Shown in pieces: positions 24,211 to 33,557 of a DNA stretch of 64,000 nt. The DNA is taken from the NCBI RefSeq assembly GCF_900205925.1, contig NZ_OAOD01000008.1, positions 1-64,000 of the forward strand, given 5' to 3'. Source of the DNA: Clostridium peptidivorans. GTDB lineage: Bacteria > Bacillota > Clostridia > Clostridiales > Clostridiaceae. The first letter of the stretch is position 1. Every line of letters begins with the position of its first letter. A program made the position numbers and the translations under genes. The notes under the pieces were generated by a model. The model was not told the origin of the DNA, did no database searches, and saw nothing but the letters and a program-made list of their open reading frames with translations.

Positions 24211-24435
24211 TTATTTTAATCTACTATCATTTTCATCTGCATACTCTAAAATATCACCTGGCTGACACTCTAAAATTTTGCATAATGATTCTAGTGTAGA
24301 AAAACGAATTGCTTTTGCTTTGCTATTTTTCAAAATAGAAAGATTAGCCATAGTTATTCCCATTTTTTCTGAAAGCTGCGTAGAGCTAATCTTTCTTTTA
24401 GCCATCATTACATCAAGATTCACTATAATTGGCAT
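24211..24435 (-). CDS. XRE-family small regulator (YozG-like)
   Basis: 74 residues consisting of one Cro/C1-type helix-turn-helix: MAKRKISSTQLSEKMGI, NLSILKNSKAKAIRFSTLE, LCKILECQPGDILEY. This compact type is normally encoded next to a DUF2975 membrane protein, as here (14 bases downstream of it), and probably autoregulates the pair. AAGGGATG precedes the ATG. Confidence 0.88.
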   Translation of the reverse strand: MPIIVNLDVMMAKRKISSTQLSEKMGITMANLSILKNSKAKAIRFSTLESLCKILECQPGDILEYADENDSRLK

Positions 24436-24449
24436 GATAACATCCCTTT

Positions 24450-24932
24450 CTAAATTGTTTCATCATTTTCCTCTTTAATTTTTATAGCAATTTCAAATAG
24501 TTGAGATAATACTATGCATAGAAAACCTATTGTTAAACAAACAATTATAGATGCAGCAAGCGGTAATCCTAGAGGAAGATTATTGAAAGCTTCAACTGAG
24601 TAATCTAAATATTTTTTGCATCCTATAATAATAAGCAGTTCACTAAAGCAACACATAGAAATGGTTTTTAATGATTTAACACTTTCTATAGAAAAAGGAT
24701 TATTTTTGACAACCAAACCACAAAGTTTTTTTAGTTTAAATAAAGCCATTACATATGGAACTTCAAGTAAATAAAGGCAAATTGAAATAGTTGTAGATAA
24801 TTCACGGTTTAACTGACGACTTTTTAAAAATGCTGTGACAATAAGTGGAGTTGCTAAAACAAGGATACATGTAATAGCTATTCCTAAAACTACAATAGCA
24901 TTTAAAATTTTAGGACTAAAATCATTTTTCAT
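24450..24932 (-). CDS. DUF2975-family membrane protein
   Basis: 160 residues with four membrane helices: two N-terminal (about 10-35 and 48-70) and two C-terminal (about 88-108 and 122-150), linked by a conserved loop NNPFSIESVKSLKTIS. The ATG at 24932 has GAGGTTG upstream and is preferred to 24974. Partner of the XRE regulator downstream; the family's role is unknown. Confidence 0.82.
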   Translation of the reverse strand: MKNDFSPKILNAIVVLGIAITCILVLATPLIVTAFLKSRQLNRELSTTISICLYLLEVPYVMALFKLKKLCGLVVKNNPFSIESVKSLKTISMCCFSELLIIIGCKKYLDYSVEAFNNLPLGLPLAASIIVCLTIGFLCIVLSQLFEIAIKIKEENDETI

Positions 24933-25353
24933 TTTATCAACCTCGATTCTTTTATTTACAATATTATAATACAAGCTTATTTATCGTTTGTCAATAAAAA
25001 ATATATCTAAATCAATATATATTTATTATTTTATATTTTAAGTATATGTTTGATATAAAATTAACTGTAATACTTAATAATGGCTTTTATGAAAATATTC
25101 ATAACGTAGACTTTTACAGTATTATATATACAAAAAAAAATAAGAAGATGGATTTTTTATTTCTATCCATCCATCTTTCTAATTGGAAACAATGTAATTT
25201 AGACTATATTTTAAGGTTCTAGTTCATTTTCACTTTAGGATTGGCAAAGGCTATTTCATATTTATAATTATTATAAGTATGACTCATACACATCTCTCTC
25301 ATATTACAACATAAATGTTTTAATATAGAAATAAACCATCATCATTAAAATCA
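24933..25353. other. Gene-free stretch with a terminator and a repeat-like segment
   Basis: About 420 AT-rich bases without a credible gene. It contains the terminator at 25145-25177 and, at 25091-25116, TATTCATAACGTAGACTTTT, which resembles part of the dispersed repeat described for 39573-39610. Confidence 0.6.
25145..25177 (-). terminator. Intrinsic terminator of the 25354-26945 operon
   Basis: Minus strand AAGATGGAT / ATCCATCTT with a 15-nt loop, then CTTATTTTTTTTTTG. It is the first terminator after the gene ending at 25354. Confidence 0.8.
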
Positions 25354-25878
25354 TCAGCACTTATAATGTTTAAAGGTGTACTTATCATTAGAATAGATAT
25401 AACTACATAAATTATGTAGAACAGCTATATAATTTCTTCTTTCTTGGATGATTGTAGAAATCTTTAATTCATACTCTAATCTATCTATATTTTTTTTAAT
25501 TATTGGTATATAGTGTTTCATAGCTTTCTTTTTTTCAAATAAAGATATAATAACACCTATAAAACTCATAACAAATATCATAAATATTATTAGCTCTACG
25601 GCAGTACGTAAAAAGTCCATCTCAGAATCTACTACTGACCAAATGTAAGACAAAAGCACTAAAGAAGCAGCAATGAGTATACATACTTTTATAGAGATTT
25701 TTTTTGCTTTATCATATTTTTCGTAATATTGATTAAAAGGGTCATTAGTTACTAATATTTCATATAAATATTCCTTATATTTGCTATCTTCAATGGTTCT
25801 ATTTTCATTTTCTATGGCACATTTAACTTCATCTGCTATTAAGCACTTCATCTTTTCACTTATTTGCAAATCTGCCAT
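25354..25878 (-). CDS. Uncharacterised membrane protein with cytoplasmic ends
   Basis: 174 residues. Two membrane helices (about 60-82 and 90-112) sit between a charged N-terminal half and a basic C-terminal third (KKNIDRLEYELKIS). I do not recognise the family. The gene follows its neighbour by 2 bases, with AGGGAG inside the upstream gene as ribosome binding site, so the two are one operon and their products may act together. Confidence 0.75.
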   Translation of the reverse strand: MADLQISEKMKCLIADEVKCAIENENRTIEDSKYKEYLYEILVTNDPFNQYYEKYDKAKKISIKVCILIAASLVLLSYIWSVVDSEMDFLRTAVELIIFMIFVMSFIGVIISLFEKKKAMKHYIPIIKKNIDRLEYELKISTIIQERRNYIAVLHNLCSYIYSNDKYTFKHYKC

Positions 25879-25880
25879 AT

Positions 25881-26945
25881 CTATTTCTTCTCTCCCTTAT
25901 CACCCAAATATATTTTTTGGCTATATTGTTTTGATCTTGATTTGTTATATGTTGTGTATATCAAATATTCTGGTTCTTCAACACTAGGAACTTTAAAATA
26001 TAAATCTCCACTAATACTTTCCTTTTCATGCAGTGCTCCTGATTTTATTTCTTTTGGATCTGATATACTAAATCTTTGATATTCTTTTCCATCTTTGCTT
26101 ACAAGTTTGAATTCTACTGCATTATAACTTTTTCCAGCTGCAGTTTCTTTTTCAAAGCTTTCTAATTCTAACTCCGCTTTATAAAGGTATATAGGATTAT
26201 TTCTTCCAAAACTTACACGAGATGTTTCCTTAACTTTTATTCCCAAATTATTGCATACAACTCTTTCACCTATTACAGCTTTACTTGCAGTTGTCGTTAG
26301 CGTAGGAACTACACTTGGGATTAATAATATAATAATTATAATTATTTCTAGGTATATTGGCATTCTCGAAAATTTACGTAAAGGAACGGGTAAACCAAGG
26401 TTCTTAATTTTAGTTTTACTCTTTAAAAAATCTCTTACATTATCAATAGCATTTTTACCTATTTTTTCTTTTGATATATTAAAACCATTTAAATATTCAT
26501 TTTCTAATATAAAATAGTCTTTCACTTCATAAACATCTATCTCATCATAATTAAAAACCTTTTTAATTCCAATCAAAGGAAATATTAAATTTATACAATC
26601 TTCACATAAATATATATCATATGTATTTGTCTGAGATGAAAATGAACGTTCAGCCAAGGATTTCCACATAAATTTATGGTGATTCCTTAAAAAAATCGTC
26701 ATAAACAATACTCCACTCAAACACCAAAAAACATAATTCTTATACAATGCAGCTTGTTGAAAATAATTTGATTTTGAAAAAATAATAATTATTGCTAAAC
26801 ATATAATGGTACCTAGAAAAGCTCTCTTATATCTAATACGCGCTTTTCTATCCATATAAGCATCAATTAATTCATCTTTTTCATATTTGCAGCTGAATTT
26901 ATATTTATATTCTATAGGTTCGTTATTCTCAAAATTCTGTTTCAA
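25881..26945 (-). CDS. Membrane protein with YcxB-like and DUF4352-like parts
   Basis: About 354 residues. Residues 1-180 resemble YcxB-type proteins: two membrane helices (about 42-60, 74-92) followed by a NYDEIDVYEVKDYFIL segment. A third helix near 200-220 leads to an extracytoplasmic domain of about 130 residues with Ig-like spacing (NNLGIKVKETSRVSFG, YKAELELES, FKVPSVEEPEYLIY). The TTG at 26945 with GGAAGGGG 7 nt upstream is preferred over the TTG at 26963, which lies inside that purine run. The fusion of both parts is unusual; function unknown. Confidence 0.65.
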   Translation of the reverse strand: MKQNFENNEPIEYKYKFSCKYEKDELIDAYMDRKARIRYKRAFLGTIICLAIIIIFSKSNYFQQAALYKNYVFWCLSGVLFMTIFLRNHHKFMWKSLAERSFSSQTNTYDIYLCEDCINLIFPLIGIKKVFNYDEIDVYEVKDYFILENEYLNGFNISKEKIGKNAIDNVRDFLKSKTKIKNLGLPVPLRKFSRMPIYLEIIIIIILLIPSVVPTLTTTASKAVIGERVVCNNLGIKVKETSRVSFGRNNPIYLYKAELELESFEKETAAGKSYNAVEFKLVSKDGKEYQRFSISDPKEIKSGALHEKESISGDLYFKVPSVEEPEYLIYTTYNKSRSKQYSQKIYLGDKGEKK

Positions 26946-27251
26946 AAGATATTCCCCTTCCAATTCTTATTTAAAATTATTTTTCTTCCAGATGATATCT
27001 AAATTTTTAAACAAAGCTTTTCCAATATCAATAAGCTCGTCCTATTCTTTTGTAATTATTACAATGCAAATCATAAACAACTAAGTCTCTATATTATCGC
27101 AACTATGTAAGAATAATTTACATTTATTCTAAAAATTCACTAACGATAATGCTGTACCACACGTATAACGTAGACCTTTTTAGTTGCTGTTAGCTGTTTC
27201 GGGAAACCTTTGTCATTAAAGTATGCTGGAGATAAAATGAAAATTTAATTT

Positions 27252-27491
27252 TTAAGAATTTCCTGCAAGTCTAAATGAAAGAATTATGAGTAATATAAAA
27301 ATCCAGCCTATCCAACCATATTTTTCATTTTTTGAAATACATAAAAAGATAGCTCCTATTAGACACAAAGGAATACCTATCATAACTACGTTACCAAAAT
27401 TATGAATATAAATACTTTGCATTACTATTAAAATAAAACCTATAAGACAAAGTATACTTAGTATAAAAAAGAATTTTTCTTTGTTTTTCAT
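27252..27491 (-). CDS. Small three-helix membrane protein
   Basis: 79 residues, nearly all hydrophobic: helices about 8-27, 33-52 and 57-74, with a KNEKYGWIGW loop. AAAAAGGAG is 8 nt before the ATG. No family recognised. It lies alone between two terminator-poor AT-rich gaps; the upstream gap also holds a repeat-like segment at 27151-27180. Confidence 0.7.
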   Translation of the reverse strand: MKNKEKFFFILSILCLIGFILIVMQSIYIHNFGNVVMIGIPLCLIGAIFLCISKNEKYGWIGWIFILLIILSFRLAGNS

Positions 27492-27605
27492 AAATTATTC
27501 TCCTTTTTAAAAACTTTCCATATATTTATTACTTTTTCCTTTTGATTTATGAACCTTATAAGAAGATTGTGAATTACTTTACCCAATATTATGTTGAATT
27601 TTAAC

Positions 27606-28214
27606 TCAATTAATATGACTCTTTTTAAATCTAATTATAAAAAAACATATTATCCCAGAAGCAACTATAGTTAATAATGGTATCAATTTCTTATTAGTTA
27701 GATAAGATTGCTCTTTATTATTCTGCACTGTTGCTGTACTATCTACACTTACATTAGTAGAAGTAATTGATACTTTATTATCTTCATCTATTCTCTTTTG
27801 TGCTTCAAAATATTTTCCTTCATTGATATATTTTTCATAACGAACTACCATATCGTATGATTCACTTACAAGTTTTAAAGTTTTATAATCATCTGATGTA
27901 CTTTTAAATATCCAAGTATCATCAATCTTATTTTCATCTAACAAAACTGCTACAATAAAATCGCCAACTTTAGGTTTATTATTTGTTCCATAATATTTAT
28001 CAATTTTTTTTATTTGAACCTCTGATTGTTGTATACTGCCCATCATAACGGTAGAAGGAACGACGCTGTATATATTGTTATTGGTAGCAGTTATTTTCCC
28101 TATAAAGAGTGCTTTTTGTTTACCTTCCATAATTGACTCTGGTATATCCCCCGCATAAACATTTGTACTTATGAATAGTAATAGCATAAAAATAATAGAA
28201 ATCTTTTTTGCCAT
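27606..28214 (-). CDS. Exported, C-terminally anchored protein of unknown function
   Basis: 202 residues. A signal peptide (KISIIFMLLLFISTNVYAGD) precedes an extracytoplasmic domain that begins with an OB-like strand pattern (ALFIGKITATNN, KPKVGDFIVAVLL). A Ser/Thr-rich linker and one membrane helix with basic end (IRFKKSHIN) follow. AATAGGAGG is 7 nt upstream of the ATG. The build suggests a surface-held binding protein; no homologous family comes to mind. Confidence 0.75.
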   Translation of the reverse strand: MAKKISIIFMLLLFISTNVYAGDIPESIMEGKQKALFIGKITATNNNIYSVVPSTVMMGSIQQSEVQIKKIDKYYGTNNKPKVGDFIVAVLLDENKIDDTWIFKSTSDDYKTLKLVSESYDMVVRYEKYINEGKYFEAQKRIDEDNKVSITSTNVSVDSTATVQNNKEQSYLTNKKLIPLLTIVASGIICFFIIRFKKSHIN

Positions 28215-28375
28215 TTAAAATCCTCCTATTTAGTTTTCATGTATTTTAATCTTTTTATAATTTCGCCATATCTTACAAAAGCGTAATAACTAAATCCTAA
28301 TTGTAAACAAAATAAATTCCCTATATACTTATACATAATTATGGCATAATTCTTTAGATTAGTTTTAAAACATAA

Positions 28376-29698
28376 TCATATATTAATTTTAAAATAGTTT
28401 AACACATCGTCATATAATCCACTTTGATTACTATAAGTTGCATAATTTTTAGCTGTACTTAGCCATTCTATTGTAGATGGCTTTATCACCTTAATTGCAT
28501 CCAATAAATCTTCTGTAGTTATTGGAACTATTTTCCCAGCAGCCATGGCCTTTTTTATACAGCTTTGACAAGCAACATCGCAAACACCTTTTATATCTGC
28601 ACCAGAATATTTAGATAAACTTTTAGCTATGAATAAGTAATCAATTTCCTTACAAGGCTTATCCTTCATATGTAATTTTAATATTTCCACTCTTGCATCT
28701 ATATCTGGAGGTGGAATGAATAGAATTCTATCAAATCTCCCTGGTCTCCTTAGTGCAGAATCTATAGACCAAGGTGTATTTGTTGCACCAATAACTAGCA
28801 AGTTTTTATTATTATTCTGAGTGCTATCTAATTCCATCAGTAATTGGTTTGTAAGTGTACGTGATGTGCTACTTCTCATACTCTGACGGCTTCCACCTAA
28901 TGCATCTATTTCATCGATAAATATCACAGCTGGAGCTTTCATTCGCGCTGTCTCAAATATAGTATGTAGATTTTTCTCACTTTCCCCTATATACATATCA
29001 AGTACGTCTGTTATTGATATGGTTACAAAATGTGCATTACATTCTCCTGCTGTTGCTAGTGATATAAAGGTTTTTCCACATCCTGGAGGTCCATATAATA
29101 ATATTCCACCTCCTGCAGATTTTCCGTAAACTTTAAATATTTCTGGATTACGAAATGGAAAAATAATATTGGCTTGGATATTTTCTTTTACCTCCTCCAT
29201 TCCCCCAACATCTTTAAATGAAATTTGTGTTTTAACAAATTCCTCATTGCACACTTCTTTCTCTGAGAATTCTAGCACCTTTAATTTTACTTTCTGACTA
29301 GAAGTAAATTGTAATAAGTTTTTATGGAATTCAATATCTTCTAATTCAGAATCAATATCTACTGATTTTTCGTAATTTTTCATAGCTTCTTCGTACTCTT
29401 CTTTGAAATATAAACACTTAGCTAATACAAAAAAACCAAATGCCCAGTCTATGCGTTGATTAAGTTCTCTTTCAACAAGCTCCTGAATCTCATCATATAC
29501 CTCAAGGTTCAATAAACTTTTTAGCATATATTCTAGTGCTTGTACATCTTTTCCATCTGTACTATACAATATCTTATAGTTTTCTAAGGCTTCTTCATAT
29601 AGTCCTGTATCAAACTGAATCTTTGCAATATGATTTCTTAAAATTTTATTTTCAGGACTTAATTCAAGGGCATTTACTAATATATCTAATTCTTCCAC
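28376..29698 (-). CDS. TPR-AAA+ ATPase fusion
   Basis: 440 residues. Residues 1-130 hold three or four TPR-like helix pairs (ALELSPENKILRNHIAKIQF, GLYEEALENYKILY, EEYEEAMKNYEKSV). A classical AAA module follows at about 165-400: Walker A GPPGCGKT, Walker B AVIFIDEIDALGG, sensor 1 VIGATNTPW, arginine fingers RRPGRFDR and the SGADIKGVCD second-region helix. One AAA ring with a protein-binding head resembles Msp1/Vps4/katanin-type remodelling enzymes. GTG start with GGGAGG 7 nt upstream. It is 129 bases downstream of a tail-anchored TPR protein gene, a plausible partner or client. Confidence 0.88.
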   Translation of the reverse strand: MEELDILVNALELSPENKILRNHIAKIQFDTGLYEEALENYKILYSTDGKDVQALEYMLKSLLNLEVYDEIQELVERELNQRIDWAFGFFVLAKCLYFKEEYEEAMKNYEKSVDIDSELEDIEFHKNLLQFTSSQKVKLKVLEFSEKEVCNEEFVKTQISFKDVGGMEEVKENIQANIIFPFRNPEIFKVYGKSAGGGILLYGPPGCGKTFISLATAGECNAHFVTISITDVLDMYIGESEKNLHTIFETARMKAPAVIFIDEIDALGGSRQSMRSSTSRTLTNQLLMELDSTQNNNKNLLVIGATNTPWSIDSALRRPGRFDRILFIPPPDIDARVEILKLHMKDKPCKEIDYLFIAKSLSKYSGADIKGVCDVACQSCIKKAMAAGKIVPITTEDLLDAIKVIKPSTIEWLSTAKNYATYSNQSGLYDDVLNYFKINI

Positions 29699-29827
29699 TG
29701 TTTAACCTCCCTATTAATTATAATAATGTACAAAGCTGTTTATAACCTTATCACAATATATTCACTTATATTATTTATTTTAGTTTTTACCTAATGAAAA
29801 AGTAATCCTTTTTTCTAGGTTATACTA

Positions 29828-31525
29828 TTATGATAAAAATTTTATAATAAGTACTATAATAACTACAGCTACAGCTACAGATATCATCCATGGTTTCTTG
29901 CTTTCTTTTAAATCTACTTCTTTTAAGTCTACTTCTTTTAAGTTTAATTCTTTATTTGTGGTTTCTATATAATTACTAATAGCTTCATTATTAGGATAAT
30001 CCTTATGTAAGCTTTTAAAATGCAGTAATGTTTTCCTCTCTCCTATTTCCTTAGACATAAGCTTTGCAAAATTTATACATTCCTCTCTATCCTCCGGTCT
30101 TAATACTAAATATTTTTTAAACTCATAAATAGCTTTTTCTATATTTCCTTTTTCTATAAGCATTTTAGACAGTATTAAGCGCCCTTTTTCACCTTGAGGA
30201 TATTTTTTTAAACAATGTGAATGATATCGTATCATATGCTTTAAATATAGGGGCATATTTTCTTTATATGGTTCCATATTTCCAAGTACATTCTTAGCTA
30301 ATTTCTCATCTGGATTTAATCTTAAAGCTTCATCAACATGCTTCTTAGCATCATTGATATTTCCTGAAAATAATTGAATCTGTCCCCACTGTGTCTGAAC
30401 ATAAGCATTCTTAGGATCTAGCTCTAAAGCTTTTAAACATTCCTCTTCAGCACATTCAAAATTATATGATCTTAAATATAAATATCCAAGAAATGCACGA
30501 ATTTGTCCATTGTCAGGTGAAATTTCTAAAGCTTTCAATACTAATTCTATTGGTTGTACTATATTTTTTTTATTCAGAGTATGCAAACTAACTGCTAAAA
30601 TATAATATAAAAATTCATCTGCCCCATCTAGCTCTATAGCCATATTAAATTCTTCTATTGCCTGCTCAAGGTTATTTTTATTATAAAGTATTTGTCCATA
30701 TAATTGGTGTGCTTTTGCATCACTAGGATATTCTTTTATATATTTTAATGCAATATTTTCTGCTTCAGCATCTTTTCTTAATTCTAAATAATATTCTATC
30801 ATTCTCCTAAAATAAATCTTTATATCTTTCTTATATTCTTTTACTGTATTCAAGTGCTCTTGTGTTAATTTATTCATAGGATTTAGCCTCAATGACTCCC
30901 TAATATGCTCTTCAGCCTCATCAAAATTTTGAAAAAGCATCTGCAGCTTTCCGTACTGGCTACGAACTATAGCTATATCAGGTCCTAATTCTAAAGCTTT
31001 TAAGCATTCATTTTGAGCATCATCAAGTCTTCCTGCATTTATATACTGTTCACTTAAATAGGAATGAAATATTGCATTATTAGGATTTAATTCCAATGCA
31101 TGCAACACTAATTCTATTGATTGATTTAAGTTTTTGTGATCAGAAATAAATAAATTTATAGCCAATTTACAATAATGATAGCTTTCCATAGGATCTAACT
31201 CAATTGCCTTATTATATTCAACTACTGCTTCATCATACTTCTCTTTTGAGCATAGCACTTCACCATATAAAGCATGGGCATCTGCATCATTAGGATATAA
31301 TTTTAGATAATTTAATGCTACAGCCTCTGCTTCTTCTAAATTTCCCAATCTTTCATATGCTAGCCCCATCATATTAAGTGCATATGTATCACTAGGTTCA
31401 ATTGTTAACAATTTTTTTCCTTCTTCTATTAACAACTCAAGCTTTTTTATATCATACAATACCTCAATCTTAGCTCTGAGATTTCTTATATTTTTTTCTT
31501 TACTGTTTATATCTTCATAATTCAT
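29828..31525 (-). CDS. Tail-anchored TPR-repeat protein
   Basis: 565 residues with about eleven TPR units, recognisable by the AxALxPxN spacing (for example DADAHALYGEVLCSKEKYDE and NAYVQTQWGQIQLFSGNIND). Two larger halves repeat the same order of units, suggesting internal duplication. The last 20 residues are one hydrophobic helix (SVAVAVVIIVLIIKFL) with no further tail, so it is held in the membrane by its C-terminus with the TPR array in the cytoplasm. A LKEVDLKEVDLKE linker precedes it. Likely a scaffold; works with the AAA+ ATPase encoded next. Confidence 0.85.
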   Translation of the reverse strand: MNYEDINSKEKNIRNLRAKIEVLYDIKKLELLIEEGKKLLTIEPSDTYALNMMGLAYERLGNLEEAEAVALNYLKLYPNDADAHALYGEVLCSKEKYDEAVVEYNKAIELDPMESYHYCKLAINLFISDHKNLNQSIELVLHALELNPNNAIFHSYLSEQYINAGRLDDAQNECLKALELGPDIAIVRSQYGKLQMLFQNFDEAEEHIRESLRLNPMNKLTQEHLNTVKEYKKDIKIYFRRMIEYYLELRKDAEAENIALKYIKEYPSDAKAHQLYGQILYNKNNLEQAIEEFNMAIELDGADEFLYYILAVSLHTLNKKNIVQPIELVLKALEISPDNGQIRAFLGYLYLRSYNFECAEEECLKALELDPKNAYVQTQWGQIQLFSGNINDAKKHVDEALRLNPDEKLAKNVLGNMEPYKENMPLYLKHMIRYHSHCLKKYPQGEKGRLILSKMLIEKGNIEKAIYEFKKYLVLRPEDREECINFAKLMSKEIGERKTLLHFKSLHKDYPNNEAISNYIETTNKELNLKEVDLKEVDLKESKKPWMISVAVAVVIIVLIIKFLS

Positions 31526-31656
31526 AATTTTCTCCTTTATATTTGAATAATGGCAGGATATAAATAATTAACAATTTTTCATAATATAATAAATTTTACC
31601 ATTATAAGCTATAGCTTTCAATATAAATCACTTTTACCATCTTTCATAAATATAGA

Positions 31657-31697
31657 AATAGCCCTTACCTGTATTTTCTATACAAGCAAGAGCTATT
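31657..31697 (-). terminator. Probable terminator of the ABC exporter operon
   Basis: A long stem on the minus strand: AATAGCTCTT / AAGGGCTATT outer arms (one G-U) and TGTAT / ATACA inner arms, then TTCTATATTT. The T-run is weak. Nearby 31741-31760 has a second small ATATGGA / TCCATAT hairpin. Confidence 0.55.
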
Positions 31698-31793
31698 GTT
31701 ACTTTACTAATATTTTTTATAAAAATTTAAGTTACCATTCATATGGATATTAGATGTCCATATATGAGCTTAATAAATACACAATAAATATTA

Positions 31794-33557
31794 TCAAGCC
31801 ATATCCAAATCCGCAAATTGCGCATGGTAAAGCTGTTCGTAATATCCCTTCTTCTCTAGCAGCTCATCGTGAGTTCCCTGCTCCACGATATTTCCATTGC
31901 TCATTACCAGGATTAAGTCTGCATTTTTAATTGTGGACAATCTGTGGGCGATTACAAAAGAAGTTCTACCCTTCATAATATTTTTCATGGCGTCCTGAAG
32001 CTTTTGCTCCAACCTTGTGTCCACGGAGCTAGTAGCTTCATCCAAAATCAGGATTGGTGGATCACAAAGTACTGAGCGGGCTATGGTCAGAAGCTGTTTT
32101 TCTCCTTGAGAGATGTTGCTGGCCTCTTCATTTATTATCATGTTGTATCCGTCAGGCAGCGTGGTAATGAAGTGGTGGACATTAGCCACCTTTGCAGCAC
32201 GGATAATCTCTTCTTCGCTGGCGCCTTCTTTTCCATAGGCTATATTTTCTTTAATACTGCCCTTAAAGAGCCAGGTATCCTGAAGAACCATTCCGAATTT
32301 TGCCCTCAGGTCATCACGTTTCATATGGTTAATATCCACGCCATCTATTTTGATGGATCCACCAGTGACATCATAAAATCTCATCAGTAGATTGATTAAT
32401 GTGGTTTTTCCTACGCCGGTAGGGCCTACTATGGCAACCATCTGACCAGCTTTTACTTCCACATTCAGGTCGTGAAGCAAAGGCTTCTCCTTTGTATAGG
32501 AGAATGCTACATCTTCAAAGGACACATTGCCATACACTTCTTTATATGGTTTTATCATCTGCGTTTCTTCCACTTCTTCCTCTTCATCCATGAATTCAAA
32601 AACTCTGTGAATTGCCGCTACAGAGGACTGAATTACTCCGGATAGCTGGGTGATCTGGGACATAGGCTGGCTTACCTGCCAAATATAACGGATAAACGCT
32701 TGGAGCTGTCCTACAGCAATGGTGCCCGCAATGGCATAAAATGTGCCTGCAATGGATACGCAACCAATTCCAATGTAAGTTACAAAGGTTACAAGCGGAG
32801 ACATTAAACCGCTGATGTACTGAGCTTTAAAACCACTTTCACACAGCTCTTCATTAGCATTCATAAGTTCTATTAATGTATCTTCCTGTTTGCCGAATAA
32901 TTTAATTTCATTAAAGCCAGTAAATTTCTCTTGAACAAGACCATTTAAATGTCCTAACACATCCTGCTGCTTTTGGAATATGGGTTGGGATTTTTTCACA
33001 ATCACCTTAGATATGATAATGGAAACTCCGATAATTGCTATCGAAGACAGAGCCATTACCCATTGAATTTTAAACATCATATATACTGCAAGGCTCAAAC
33101 CTAAAACAGCATTTAAAATCTGAGCAAAGCTTTGCTGAAGGGCATTGGAAATGGTCTCCATATCGTTGGATACACGGCTCAAAGTATCTCCCAAGGCATT
33201 TCTATCAAAATATGCAATTGGAAGTCTTCTGATTTTGCCTTGCACGTCATTTCTCAAATCCACCATAGCACTTTGGATTGCATCGGTCAATAAGAACTGA
33301 TAAGCACAGTTACTTAAAGCTCCTGCCACATAGACACAGATTAGAGTTAAGATAATTCTATTGATTTTTGCAAAATCCACCCGTCGTCCTTCCATAATAT
33401 CGGAAAATAATTGAGTGGTAATCATTCCTTCTAAAGTTGGGCTTAATGCAATTAAACAGGAAGCCACAATAATTAATAATATTGCTAAGATAATCTTTAT
33501 CTTATATTTTTTCAAATACGGAATCAAACGTTTAATACCAGTATTTTTCTTTTTCAT
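31794..33557 (-). CDS. Heterodimeric ABC exporter, catalytically complete half
   Basis: 587 residues: six membrane helices (1-320) fused to an ATPase domain. Walker A GPTGVGKTT, signature NISQGEKQL, Walker B ILILDEATSSVD with the catalytic Glu, and H-loop IAHRLS are intact. Translation is coupled to the upstream half through an ATGA overlap. The partner has Asp in place of the catalytic Glu, so the two form an asymmetric exporter of the BmrCD/TM287-288 type, probably for drugs or lipids. Visibly more GC-rich than most of the window. Confidence 0.93.
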   Translation of the reverse strand: MKKKNTGIKRLIPYLKKYKIKIILAILLIIVASCLIALSPTLEGMITTQLFSDIMEGRRVDFAKINRIILTLICVYVAGALSNCAYQFLLTDAIQSAMVDLRNDVQGKIRRLPIAYFDRNALGDTLSRVSNDMETISNALQQSFAQILNAVLGLSLAVYMMFKIQWVMALSSIAIIGVSIIISKVIVKKSQPIFQKQQDVLGHLNGLVQEKFTGFNEIKLFGKQEDTLIELMNANEELCESGFKAQYISGLMSPLVTFVTYIGIGCVSIAGTFYAIAGTIAVGQLQAFIRYIWQVSQPMSQITQLSGVIQSSVAAIHRVFEFMDEEEEVEETQMIKPYKEVYGNVSFEDVAFSYTKEKPLLHDLNVEVKAGQMVAIVGPTGVGKTTLINLLMRFYDVTGGSIKIDGVDINHMKRDDLRAKFGMVLQDTWLFKGSIKENIAYGKEGASEEEIIRAAKVANVHHFITTLPDGYNMIINEEASNISQGEKQLLTIARSVLCDPPILILDEATSSVDTRLEQKLQDAMKNIMKGRTSFVIAHRLSTIKNADLILVMSNGNIVEQGTHDELLEKKGYYEQLYHAQFADLDMA

